Shown here: positions 1 through 8,237 of the stretch, piece by piece | Numbering within the stretch: position 1 is the first letter of the stretch | Layout of the letters: every line of letters begins with the position of its first letter | Source: Varibaculum vaginae | GTDB taxonomy: Bacteria; Actinomycetota; Actinomycetes; Actinomycetales; Actinomycetaceae | Reading direction: 5' to 3' | Assembly (NCBI RefSeq): GCF_900604285.1 | Contig: NZ_UWNY01000002.1 | Coordinates: 62,001 to 126,000 of the forward strand | DNA length: 64,000 nucleotides | Notes under the pieces: generated by a model | Databases searched by the model: none | Seen by the model: only the letters and a program-made list of their open reading frames with translations | Told to the model about the DNA's origin: nothing | Position numbers and translations under genes: made by a program

Positions 1-434
1 CTGCGCAAAACTACATAGGCAACCTGGAAAGCCGAAGCCAGCAAATCCCAGGCAAACCGCAGAATCAGCCAAGTTACTCGCAGCGGGCGAAAGCTCTTGA
101 CCGGATTGACGTGCGGCATCGGGGAAAATATTTGTAGTGCTAAAGCAATCAATAAACCGCCGCAAATGGAAACCGCTGAAAGATCCCGAATCAGTAGCAT
201 CCAGACTACAAATAACCAGGCGGTCATGCCTAGGGAGCAGCGGCGAGGAAGACTTCGCAAACGCTGTTTTAGACCGGGTCGCCTAGGTGTGGCGCTGGCA
301 GAAGCATTTCTCCACGCGCCCTCGCGGGTATCCCGGTCGTCAAAAGAATCTGCTAGCCCTTGTGCAATCTTCTCTGGAGAATCCACCGAAGCCGTGTTTT
401 CTTTCTTAGGCTTATCCATTTTTTCGCTAATCAT
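1..434 (-). CDS. mnhE: Na+/H+ antiporter subunit E (MnhE/MrpE), partial
   Basis: This is a membrane subunit of the Mrp/Mnh multisubunit cation/proton antiporter. The reading frame starts at ATG 432-434 and continues past the left edge, so the C-terminus is missing. The visible 144 codons hold an unusually long, charged, cytosolic N-terminal extension of about 70 residues. Two hydrophobic stretches follow, with the PHVNP..KSFRPLRVTWL pattern typical of MnhE. The start overlaps the end of mnhD by 8 bases, and the order A-C-D-E is that of Mrp operons. Subunits F and G would be expected beyond the edge. The family call is firm from context and pattern; the role of the extension is unknown. Confidence 0.85.
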   Translation of the reverse strand, partial: MISEKMDKPKKENTASVDSPEKIAQGLADSFDDRDTREGAWRNASASATPRRPGLKQRLRSLPRRCSLGMTAWLFVVWMLLIRDLSAVSICGGLLIALALQIFSPMPHVNPVKSFRPLRVTWLILRFAWDLLASAFQVAYVVLR

Positions 435-2139
435 CGCTACCTCCCTTCACCAGGGAGGATTCGCTAAAATCTGTGGGAACCAGCGAAACTGCATCAAAAA
501 TAGGGGTACATGCACTGTTCTTTCTCTTTGAGGCAGTACGTTTCCTTGTGTTCTCAGCAAGCATATTTTCCGCAAACCCGGAAGCAATCTTCGAAATCCC
601 GTGTCCGCGCCCGTCCTCACCGAGAATCGCGCGTTGATATTCTGCTCGTGACATAGAAATCGTGGCGCGTTCAGTAAAGGTATAGACCGGGCCGGCAAAA
701 ACCGACAGACCAATCGTTACTACAGTCAGGAAACCAGTTGCTGCCCATACTCCTCGTGGAATCCGCGAGGCAGTGTCAAAAGTATCGACTGCTTCCTGTT
801 CTTCGCCTCCACTTTCTTGTGCAGATTCACGTCCCTGCCAGAAAGTTTGCAGCCAGATTTTTACCACCACATACAGGGTGAGCAGTGAAGCGATTAATCC
901 CGCGGCCAGCAATGCCCAGGCCAGGGGAGTGTTGCGTGCCGCAGTAGCCTCCGCCAACCCCAGCTTTCCCAAGAAACCAGTCAAGGGTGGAAAACCCACC
1001 AGGTTGAAAGCCGGAACCAGGTACCATACGGCTAGCAGCGGGGAAATCTTCGCCAAAGAGTGCAGGCGACGCAACGAGGTCGAACCCCCCAGCTTTTCCA
1101 TCATGCCCGCCACTAGGAATAAAGTGGTTTGTACCAAAATATGGTGGACGGCGTAAAAGATTGCCGATGCCACTCCCAGGGTATTGGCCAGAGAAATTCC
1201 CCAGATCATAAATCCGATATGGGAAACCAAAGTAAAAGAAAGTAAGCGTTTAATATCGTCTTGAGCCACAGCCCCTAAAATTCCCACAATCATGGTGAGA
1301 ATCCCGACTACTGCCAGTACTATAGCCACCGGTGATTCCGGGAAAATCAGTACCTGCATCCGGATAATTGCATACACCCCGACTTTGGTGAGGAGACCGG
1401 CAAACACTGCAGTAATCGGAGCTGGAGCCGTGGGATAAGAATCTGGGAGCCAGGCAGAAAGCGGGAATACCGCCGCCTTTAAACCAAAGGCCACCAGGAA
1501 TAACGTTTGGATAAGCATGGCGACTGCCGGATCGATCTCAGTTAGCCGCATGGAAAGCTGCGCCATATTCATAGTGCCGCAGGCGCCGTAGAGCGCGGCC
1601 AGAGCAATCAGGAAAACCGCTGATCCCACCATTGATACCGCGACATAAACGGTGCCGGAGCGAATCCTGTCCCGGGTCCCTCCCAGGGTAATCAACACGA
1701 AAGAGGAGGTGAGTAGGATTTCTACCCCAACGTACAGGTTAAACATATCCCCGGTGAGGAAAGCATTATTAACCCCCGCGCATAACACCAGGTAGGTGGG
1801 GTGAAAAATGGGAGTAGGAATATCTTCTGACTCGTGGACAGTGCCTTCTGAAAGTGAATAAGCCAGTACCGCCACCATCACCACCAGAGAAGTACACAGC
1901 ATTATCGCAGCTAGACGGTCACCGACCAGGGAAATCCCGATTGGAGCCGCCCATGAACCCACATCTAGAACCAGGGTTGCTTTGTCGGAAAACACTAAAA
2001 TAATGATAGCAACCACCAGGGAGGCGGTTAGGGTGGTGAAGGCAACTAGTGACTGGATCCGGTAGTGGCGTCCTAATCCCAAGGTTAAAGCCGCTGCTAA
2101 TAGGGGAAGTAGTACCGGAAGTGCCAAAAGAAAGTTCAC
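427..2139 (-). CDS. mnhD: Na+/H+ antiporter subunit D (MnhD/MrpD)
   Basis: This is one of the two large proton-translocating subunits of the Mrp antiporter, related to the NuoL/M/N subunits of complex I. The 570-residue protein is almost wholly hydrophobic, with about 14 predicted membrane segments. The family core is visible: a lysine in the GLKAAVFPLSAWLPDSYP stretch (around residue 220) and TKVGVYAIIR shortly after. The last 90 or so residues are a hydrophilic, basic tail, longer than usual for MnhD. It overlaps mnhC by 4 bases at its start and mnhE by 8 at its end, indicating translational coupling in one operon. Confidence 0.93.
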   Translation of the reverse strand: MNFLLALPVLLPLLAAALTLGLGRHYRIQSLVAFTTLTASLVVAIIILVFSDKATLVLDVGSWAAPIGISLVGDRLAAIMLCTSLVVMVAVLAYSLSEGTVHESEDIPTPIFHPTYLVLCAGVNNAFLTGDMFNLYVGVEILLTSSFVLITLGGTRDRIRSGTVYVAVSMVGSAVFLIALAALYGACGTMNMAQLSMRLTEIDPAVAMLIQTLFLVAFGLKAAVFPLSAWLPDSYPTAPAPITAVFAGLLTKVGVYAIIRMQVLIFPESPVAIVLAVVGILTMIVGILGAVAQDDIKRLLSFTLVSHIGFMIWGISLANTLGVASAIFYAVHHILVQTTLFLVAGMMEKLGGSTSLRRLHSLAKISPLLAVWYLVPAFNLVGFPPLTGFLGKLGLAEATAARNTPLAWALLAAGLIASLLTLYVVVKIWLQTFWQGRESAQESGGEEQEAVDTFDTASRIPRGVWAATGFLTVVTIGLSVFAGPVYTFTERATISMSRAEYQRAILGEDGRGHGISKIASGFAENMLAENTRKRTASKRKNSACTPIFDAVSLVPTDFSESSLVKGGSDD

Positions 2140-2564
2140 AGCTCCCTCCTTTTGCGTCCGTGGCTCTTGTCAAGTTCATCCAGATCTAGACGCAAGAAGC
2201 GCTCAGCATCGCCCATTTGCTTTGCCAGCCGTCTGTCTTCCAGGTCATCAGTAACTTCGTCATGCCCTGACAGTCGCCAGGAACGGTAGGCAAGCGCCAG
2301 CCCGAAGGCAGTGGTTGCCATGGATAGCACGATGGCGGTCAGGATCATGCCTTGAGGGAGAGGGTCTGACATTTTTGAAATGGCAGTTCCTAGAATCGGG
2401 GCAGTACCGGCTGCCCCTCCCTGGGAAAGTAGAAATAAATTAATACCGTTGCCCAGCAGTCCTAATCCGATAACTATACGGGTCAAAGTGCGTTCGGTGA
2501 CTAGATAAACTCCGCAGGCAACCAGAAATCCTGCAGCTAAGAGTAGGCATAGGGAAACGCTCAT
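2136..2564 (-). CDS. mnhC: Na+/H+ antiporter subunit C (MnhC/MrpC)
   Basis: This is a small membrane subunit of the Mrp antiporter, homologous to NuoK. It has 142 residues with three hydrophobic segments (about 1-20, 27-45 and 73-95). The signature GLGLLGNGINLFLL lies in segment two, and DPLPQGMILTAIVLSMATTAF marks the third, where the DPLPQALVLTAIVI pattern is diagnostic for the family. About 45 charged residues follow as a cytosolic tail. It overlaps mnhA (upstream) and mnhD (downstream) by 4 bases each, so the complex is translated as a coupled set. Confidence 0.93.
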   Translation of the reverse strand: MSVSLCLLLAAGFLVACGVYLVTERTLTRIVIGLGLLGNGINLFLLSQGGAAGTAPILGTAISKMSDPLPQGMILTAIVLSMATTAFGLALAYRSWRLSGHDEVTDDLEDRRLAKQMGDAERFLRLDLDELDKSHGRKRREL

Positions 2565-5500
2565 CGCTGTGCCTCCTGAGGTTTAGAAACAGAACTTTCC
2601 ACTGGTGCCAGGTTTTTTTCTTCGTTGGCGGAAGGTGTAGCTACCATTCCTTCCTGGGTGTCCCTTACATCTGGCGAATGATCCGCGGGATCTTCCCGTC
2701 CGGTGATATCGGTTTCTGGCAATTGGTGTCCCACAGATTCGCCTTGCCGGTCAATCTCGGATCCTAAAGATTGCAGCAAATCAAGCACCACCCCGATAAC
2801 CAGCAGATATACCCCGATATCTAGTCCCATTGCGGAAGTGAAATGCAAACCGCCTAGAACCCCTAAATCAAGGTGAGCCTCCACACTTTGCAAAATGGTG
2901 TAGCCGAAAGCCAAGGGAACTAGGGCGCTAACTACCGCAGTCGTCATCCCGATGGCAATTACTCCGCCCGGTCTGGCCGGAACCGCCTCCAGCAATTCAA
3001 AACGCCCACCCGCAAAATAGCGGATAGTGATAGCGATCCCGGCGACCATGCCGCCAATAAAGCCGCCGCCAGGGTGGTTATGTCCGATAAATAGTAGCCA
3101 TATCGAAACTAGCAGCAAAGTATGGAAGAGGATTCGCGTGGAAACTTCTAGCAAAATTGAGCGACGGCGCGGACTGATTAAAGTGGCGACTGCAAGCCAA
3201 GTTTGCTGGGGCGCGGCGGAATTTTCCTTTAAATGCTCGCGCCGCTTGCGCGCCCTTGCCAATAGCCGGTGACGACGGGCGCGTTGGGAATCAGCTAGTG
3301 TGGTGGACAATCCTCGCAAGTAGATTAGGGCGGTGACGCCGGTAGCGGCAACTAGTAGTACGGAAAGTTCTCCCACGGTGTCCCAGGCTCTTACATCCAC
3401 CAGTAAGATGTTGACTAGGTTTTGGCCTCCTGCAAAAATACTGCCCTCGGTGGTTACCAGGTTTGAAACTGGTTCGTGAACTCGGGCAGAGGAAGTAGAG
3501 AGTCCCAGTAATACAATTCCCACTCCGCAAGCGGCTGCCATTAGTAGACGGTACCCGGGTGCCCAGCGGCTAAGGCGGCGGGAAAATCGGGGAGGAAGTC
3601 GTCGTAAAACTAGTAAGAAAAGGGTAAGGGTAATCGCTTCGACTACCAATTGGGTTAGTGCTAAGTCGGGGGCACCTTGCAGCACGTAAACGGCGGCCAC
3701 TGCGGCTCCGCAAGCTGAAAGTGCCAGCACTGCATTTAGACGGCGCTGAGCGGCCACGCAGGTAGCGGCCATTCCGATGAGGGCTAGGCAGATGAATGCT
3801 TGTCCGAAGGAGTCGGCGAAATGCCAACGGTGCATATCGGAAATTCCTAGTAGGCATATTGTTCCCGCACATATCGACACTGTGAATATCACCGAAAGGT
3901 CTGCCGGTAAAGATCCTGTTTGCACTTTGCCGGTTAACCAGGAAGCGCTGCTTTCTAGGCTGCGGATAGTGCGGGAATATAAGCCTTGAGCACCCCACCG
4001 TGGTGAGAAGGCCAGGCGACGTTGTAAGCGAGCCAGGCGGGCGCGAATCCAGAACAGCCAACCCCCTGTAACCAGGATAAATATGGTTACTAAACCAGGA
4101 ATTATCCCTGACCAAAGATGTAGGTGGCCCGGAGTTTTTCCATAGGCTTGTAGAGCGGTTTGCCCCAGGAAATTATCAAGAGTTGCTGGTAAGAATCCCA
4201 GGAGTAAAGAAAGGCCGGTGAGCAGTCCGGGAACTATGGTTAGCGTTTTGCCTGTAGCACGCAGTTTTTGGCGATGGGGGCAAGTTCCTTGGCGGTCATG
4301 TTTATGGCTAAAAGCCCCCCAAAAGTATCGGAGGGAGTAGGCAAAAGTTAGGGCAGATCCGACAGTCAGTACCGCCAAAATAGCGCCGGATTCTAGCTGA
4401 ATCCTAGTGTTAAGAAGGGAGGTAATAGCGTGTTCTTTCCCTAGGTATCCACTGGTAATCGGGATTCCAGACATAGAAAGAATTCCCGCGAGAGCGCAGA
4501 TAGCCAGTTTGCGAGAACGTTCACCCAATCCACATAGACTGGGGAACTCGCGGGTGCCCGTCTGTTTTTCGATAGTTCCCGTAGTTAGGAATAATCCGGA
4601 TTTAAAAGTGGAATGTGCGGATAAAACACACAGTCCTGCCAGGTAAAGCTGGGGGCTGCCCGATCCAATTAGCATAGTCAGGAGTCCCAGTTGGGAAACC
4701 GTTCCGAAAGCCAACACCAGTTTTAGGTCAGTTTGCCGCAGAGCGGAGTATCCTCCTAGCAGCATAGTCATTGCCCCTAAGCTGACAATCGTCCAGGTTA
4801 GTCCAGGGAATCTAGCAAATGCGGGCGCGAAACGAGCAAGTAGGTAAATGCCGGCCTTTACCATGGCGGCTGCGTGCAGGAATGCGGACACCGGGGTGGG
4901 GGCGGCCATAGCTGCGGGGAGCCAAAAGTGTGTGGGGAAAATTGCCGACTTGGTGACTGCCGCAAATAGAATCAGGGATAATCCGCTGGCAGCCGTCACA
5001 GGATCCAATGGAGTTCCCAGGTCATTAGGGGAAGATAGTACGGTTAATAGTTCGCTGATCCTAAAGGAGCCTCCCGGCATGATTCCTAAGATCACAAAAC
5101 CGGCAAACATACTTAAAGAGCCGGTAGTAGTCACCAAAATAGCCTGGCGGGCGGCGGCGCGAGAGGCACGTTCCTCGGCTTCGTGACCAATCAAGATAAA
5201 GGAGGTAAAGGTGGTAATTTCCCAGAAAAAGTAGAGGGTCATGGTGTGGTCTGCCAAAACCAAACCTGACATAGAGGCCGCAAAACCTAGGAAAGCTGCA
5301 ATGAATTGACCTAGACGAGGAGAATTCTCGGAAAAATATTGCGCACAATAGAGCAAAATTAAGGTACCGACGAGGTTAATTACTATTAGCATTAGCCAAG
5401 AGAGGCCGGTTAGGCGAAACCCTATCTCTAGATTTAGCACGGTTGACCATTGATAAAAATCAGCTAGTCCCTGCGATCCGGTAGCGAAAGCCTGTCGAGT

Positions 5501-5662
5501 GTGCGATAGCGTCCAGAATAAGGCAATAAAGGGCATAAGGGCAGCGAAATAAAATGTGCGTTGCCGCAAATGCTTGACTAGAAAGGGAATTAGGAGCGCA
5601 GCTAAGAGGTAACACACAATCAGCGGGGCGGCACAATCCCACAACAGCATAGCTATTTCCAA
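2561..5662 (-). CDS. mnhA: Na+/H+ antiporter subunit A fused to subunit B (MnhA-MnhB)
   Basis: This is the large proton-pumping subunit of the Mrp antiporter, 1033 residues. The N-terminal part is NuoL-like, with the key glutamate at about 148 (FFWEITTF) and the conserved lysine in the TKSAIFPTHFWLPAAM stretch. A DUF4040-type region follows (ALTQLVVEAITLTLFLL). The C-terminal part (about 825-965) is an MnhB domain: GHNHPGGGFIGG, ARPGG and the final SAMGLDIGVYLLV segment. This explains why no separate mnhB is present. The ORF opens at a TTG with no clear ribosome site; the ATG at 5650 (MLLWDCAAPL) is an equally good start. It is first in the operon and divergent from sucC. Confidence 0.92.
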   Translation of the reverse strand: MEIAMLLWDCAAPLIVCYLLAALLIPFLVKHLRQRTFYFAALMPFIALFWTLSHTRQAFATGSQGLADFYQWSTVLNLEIGFRLTGLSWLMLIVINLVGTLILLYCAQYFSENSPRLGQFIAAFLGFAASMSGLVLADHTMTLYFFWEITTFTSFILIGHEAEERASRAAARQAILVTTTGSLSMFAGFVILGIMPGGSFRISELLTVLSSPNDLGTPLDPVTAASGLSLILFAAVTKSAIFPTHFWLPAAMAAPTPVSAFLHAAAMVKAGIYLLARFAPAFARFPGLTWTIVSLGAMTMLLGGYSALRQTDLKLVLAFGTVSQLGLLTMLIGSGSPQLYLAGLCVLSAHSTFKSGLFLTTGTIEKQTGTREFPSLCGLGERSRKLAICALAGILSMSGIPITSGYLGKEHAITSLLNTRIQLESGAILAVLTVGSALTFAYSLRYFWGAFSHKHDRQGTCPHRQKLRATGKTLTIVPGLLTGLSLLLGFLPATLDNFLGQTALQAYGKTPGHLHLWSGIIPGLVTIFILVTGGWLFWIRARLARLQRRLAFSPRWGAQGLYSRTIRSLESSASWLTGKVQTGSLPADLSVIFTVSICAGTICLLGISDMHRWHFADSFGQAFICLALIGMAATCVAAQRRLNAVLALSACGAAVAAVYVLQGAPDLALTQLVVEAITLTLFLLVLRRLPPRFSRRLSRWAPGYRLLMAAACGVGIVLLGLSTSSARVHEPVSNLVTTEGSIFAGGQNLVNILLVDVRAWDTVGELSVLLVAATGVTALIYLRGLSTTLADSQRARRHRLLARARKRREHLKENSAAPQQTWLAVATLISPRRRSILLEVSTRILFHTLLLVSIWLLFIGHNHPGGGFIGGMVAGIAITIRYFAGGRFELLEAVPARPGGVIAIGMTTAVVSALVPLAFGYTILQSVEAHLDLGVLGGLHFTSAMGLDIGVYLLVIGVVLDLLQSLGSEIDRQGESVGHQLPETDITGREDPADHSPDVRDTQEGMVATPSANEEKNLAPVESSVSKPQEAQR

Positions 5663-5795
5663 TCCACTTTCTAGATTTTCCGTCCAACATATTCGACTGC
5701 CTACTCATAGTATCGTGAACCACAATTATTAGGGGTGCTTCGTCCGGAAGGGGGGGGCGAGATATGCCCTTAAGGAAGAAAAATCTTGTGTGCAC

Positions 5796-5829
5796 CCTCC
5801 CAAATGATTGTTTTCCTTCTTTTGGGAGG
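5796..5829. other. Hairpin in the mnhA/sucC divergent region
   Basis: A 9-bp perfect inverted repeat, CCTCCCAAA (5796-5804) and TTTGGGAGG (5821-5829), encloses a 16-base spacer. It lies about 130 bases upstream of mnhA and could be an operator or a leader hairpin of the mnh transcript. No T-run follows on either strand, so a plain terminator is unlikely. Apart from the sucC promoter listed separately, I see nothing else in 5663-5961. Confidence 0.4.
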
Positions 5830-5913
5830 TGCTGAATCTACTTTCGTATTTTTAAATCCCATTTACAAGTGAGGGGGCACTTTTGGTGACGAGGTAAGTG
5901 TGGCGTGCGGTAC

Positions 5914-5941
5914 TATAGTCCTATATCTTGACGTCGAGGTA
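5914..5941 (+). promoter_or_regulatory. sucC promoter -10 and overlapping palindromic operator
   Basis: A TATAGT -10 box (5914-5919) is followed at once by TATCTTGACGTCGAGGTA (5924-5941), an 18-base near palindrome with core CTTGACGTCGAG (5927-5938). A binding site here would cover the start of transcription. Nearly the same core, CTCGATGTCGAG, occurs ahead of icd at 48322-48333. From memory, MarR-family regulators of the UrtR/TamR group bind palindromes of this shape, and Streptomyces TamR controls aconitase, isocitrate dehydrogenase and malate dehydrogenase genes. No clear -35 box is seen. Confidence 0.5.
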
Positions 5942-5961
5942 CTTACTGAGAGGACTTGCAA

Positions 5962-7128
5962 GTGGATCTTTATGAATACCAGGCTCGCGACCTGTTTGCA
6001 GCTCATGGGGTTCCTGTGTTGGCCGGTATTGTGGTCGAAACTCCCGCAGAAGCACAAAAAGCGGCAGAGAAACTAGCCCAACCTCTAATTGTGGTAAAAG
6101 CGCAAGTTAAAACGGGTGGGCGCGGGAAAGCTGGCGGAGTTAAGCTCGCTCATACCCCTCAGGAAGCCCGGGAAAAAGCTGAAGAAATCTTAGGCATGGA
6201 TATCAAGGGACATACCGTAAACCGGGTACTGATTGCCGCTGGAACCGATATTGGAGCCGAATACTATTTCTCTATCCTGCTCGACCGCTCAAATCGTAGA
6301 CACTTGGCGATGTGCTCTAAAGAAGGTGGCATGGAAATTGAGCAGCTGGCAAAGGAACGTCCTGAAGCATTGGCGAAAGTTCCGCTGCCGGATACTGGCA
6401 TTGACGGGGGTATAGCTCGCAAGATTCTTATTGAAGCCGGTTTCGAGGACGAAGAGCTCATTAGCAAGATCGTGCCGGTGTTGGAGGGACTTTGGGATGT
6501 TTATCAGGGTGAGGATGCCACGCTGGTAGAGGTTAATCCTCTGGTAGTTAGTGAAGATGGTGAGATTATTGCCCTGGATGGAAAAGTCACCTTGGACGAT
6601 AACGCTCGTTTTCGGCATCCTGAACACCAGGAACTGGTAGATAAGCGCAGTGAAGATCCTCTGGAAGCTAAAGCTAAAGAAAAAGGCCTGAACTATGTGC
6701 ATCTGGAAGGCCAGGTAGGGATCATTGGTAACGGTGCCGGTCTGGTGATGTCGACTTTGGACGTGGTGGCTTATGCAGGTGAAGAATACGGGGTGAAACC
6801 AGCGAACTTCCTCGACATTGGGGGTGGTGCGTCGGCGCAGGTAATGGCCGATGGACTCGATATTATTCTGGGTGATTCCCAGGTTAAATCGGTATTCGTA
6901 AACGTATTCGGGGGGATTACCGCCTGCGACCAGGTGGCTACCGGAATCGTGAAAGCAATCGAAATCCTAGGTGATAAAGCCACTAAGCCACTGGTGGTGC
7001 GCTTAGACGGAAACGCAGTGGCGGCTGGTCGCAAGATTTTGGAAAAAGCAAAGCTGCCGCAAGTGACCATGGTGGAAACTATGGATGCTGGTGCTGCCCA
7101 AGCGGCTAAACTCGCTGCCAGCCATTAA
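5962..7128 (+). CDS. sucC: Succinyl-CoA synthetase (ADP-forming) beta subunit
   Basis: This is the ATP-grasp subunit of the TCA-cycle enzyme that converts succinyl-CoA to succinate with ATP formation. It has 388 residues. The GTG start at 5962 ([16 protein letters not shown]) is preferred over an in-frame TTG six bases upstream, because GAGAGGA ends seven bases before it. Visible motifs are the nucleotide-binding [14 protein letters not shown] (about 50-63), EVNPLVV, and [12 protein letters not shown] with GGGASA in the C-terminal CoA-ligase domain. It pairs with sucD 29 bases downstream. The palindrome at 5924-5941 suggests control shared with icd. Confidence 0.97.
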   Translation: MDLYEYQARDLFAAHGVPVLAGIVVETPAEAQKAAEKLAQPLIVVKAQVKTGGRGKAGGVKLAHTPQEAREKAEEILGMDIKGHTVNRVLIAAGTDIGAEYYFSILLDRSNRRHLAMCSKEGGMEIEQLAKERPEALAKVPLPDTGIDGGIARKILIEAGFEDEELISKIVPVLEGLWDVYQGEDATLVEVNPLVVSEDGEIIALDGKVTLDDNARFRHPEHQELVDKRSEDPLEAKAKEKGLNYVHLEGQVGIIGNGAGLVMSTLDVVAYAGEEYGVKPANFLDIGGGASAQVMADGLDIILGDSQVKSVFVNVFGGITACDQVATGIVKAIEILGDKATKPLVVRLDGNAVAAGRKILEKAKLPQVTMVETMDAGAAQAAKLAASH

Positions 7129-7157
7129 GAATCGGTAAAAGAATAAGGAGAAACACG

Positions 7158-8090
7158 ATGTCAGTATTCCTTGATTCCTCAGCCCGGATTGTCGTACAGG
7201 GCATGACCGGTTCCGAGGGGCGCAAACACACTCGATTAATGCTAGGGGCCGGTACCAATGTGGTAGGGGGTACCAACCCCAAGAAAGCCGGGCAAACGGT
7301 TGATTTCGATATCGTCCCCCTAGGAGAAGCCGCAGAAAAGAAAGGTGTTAAAGCCGGAACGGTTTCAGTGCCGGTTTTTGGCACCGTAAAAGAAGCCATG
7401 GAAAAAGAGGGTGCGAATGTTTCGGTAGTATTCGTCCCTCCGCGTTTTGCAAAGGGCGCGGTCTTAGAGGCAGTGGATGCCGGGATACCGCTAATCGTGG
7501 TGATTACCGAAGGGATTCCGGTGCAAGATTCCACCGAGTTCGTAAATGCTGCCCTAGAAAAGGGTTGCCGGATTATCGGTCCGAACTGCCCGGGGATCAT
7601 TACGCCGGGACAGTCCAATGTAGGGATCACACCTGCCGATATTACTGGTTCTGGCCCCATCGGTTTGGTATCCAAGTCCGGTACCCTCACCTACCAGATG
7701 ATGTTCGAACTGCGCGATATTGGCTTCACCACCTGTATGGGGATTGGCGGTGACCCGGTGGTGGGAACCACCCATATCGATGCGCTCGCGGCCTTCGAGA
7801 AAGACCCCGACACCAAAGTAATCGTGATGATTGGCGAAATCGGGGGAGACGCGGAAGAACGTGCGGCCGACTACATCGCTGCTAATGTTACCAAGCCGGT
7901 AATAGCCTATGTGGCGGGTTTTACTGCTCCTAAAGGTAAAACCATGGGGCATGCGGGTGCTATTGTCTCTGGCTCAGCGGGTACTGCCCAAGCCAAGAAA
8001 GAAGCCTTGGAGGCTCAAGGGGTTAAAGTGGGCAAGACTCCTTCCCAGGCTGCTCAACTGGCACGAGAGGCGTATGAAGCGCTGAGCTAA
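7158..8090 (+). CDS. sucD: Succinyl-CoA synthetase alpha subunit
   Basis: This subunit binds CoA and carries the phosphohistidine of succinyl-CoA synthetase. The 310-residue length is normal for the family. The N-terminal Rossmann region reads [26 protein letters not shown] is the conserved CoA-ligase stretch, and the active histidine is H265 in [12 protein letters not shown] good AAGGAG site precedes the ATG. It is cotranscribed with sucC and followed by a strong GC hairpin at 8131-8161. Confidence 0.97.
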   Translation: MSVFLDSSARIVVQGMTGSEGRKHTRLMLGAGTNVVGGTNPKKAGQTVDFDIVPLGEAAEKKGVKAGTVSVPVFGTVKEAMEKEGANVSVVFVPPRFAKGAVLEAVDAGIPLIVVITEGIPVQDSTEFVNAALEKGCRIIGPNCPGIITPGQSNVGITPADITGSGPIGLVSKSGTLTYQMMFELRDIGFTTCMGIGGDPVVGTTHIDALAAFEKDPDTKVIVMIGEIGGDAEERAADYIAANVTKPVIAYVAGFTAPKGKTMGHAGAIVSGSAGTAQAKKEALEAQGVKVGKTPSQAAQLAREAYEALS

Positions 8091-8130
8091 CTGGTGGCAT
8101 AAAGCCAGCTGAAATTGGGATACCTGTAAA

Positions 8131-8161
8131 TGCGGGGGGCGGTGTTTGGCACCGCCCCGCA
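8131..8161 (+). terminator. GC-rich hairpin after sucD
   Basis: TGCGGGGGGCGGTG and CACCGCCCCGCA form a stem of about 12 bp with a 2-base bulge and a short loop. The T-run behind it is weak (ATTATT). It probably ends or attenuates the sucCD transcript. An ATG at 8130 that could open the next reading frame abuts this stem and is therefore not a credible start. Confidence 0.7.
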
Positions 8162-8237
8162 CATTATTCAGCGCGGGGCGTGCTTGAGTGCGGTGCGCCT
8201 AAGTGGTGCTACCGTGAAAAAGTGGACAATAGTAGGG

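Noticed and set aside
97-531. Plus-strand frame of 144 codons at the left edge
   Set aside because: It lies opposite mnhE and mnhD, whose families are clear; the product has no recognisable features.
3570-4115. Minus-strand frame of 181 codons in another phase of mnhA
   Set aside because: It is a shadow of the mnhA-B reading frame, which has conserved motifs throughout.
8130-8237. N-terminal extension of the DUF6350 frame from ATG 8130
   Set aside because: The ATG abuts the GC hairpin after sucD and has no ribosome site; the extra residues look like translated noncoding sequence.
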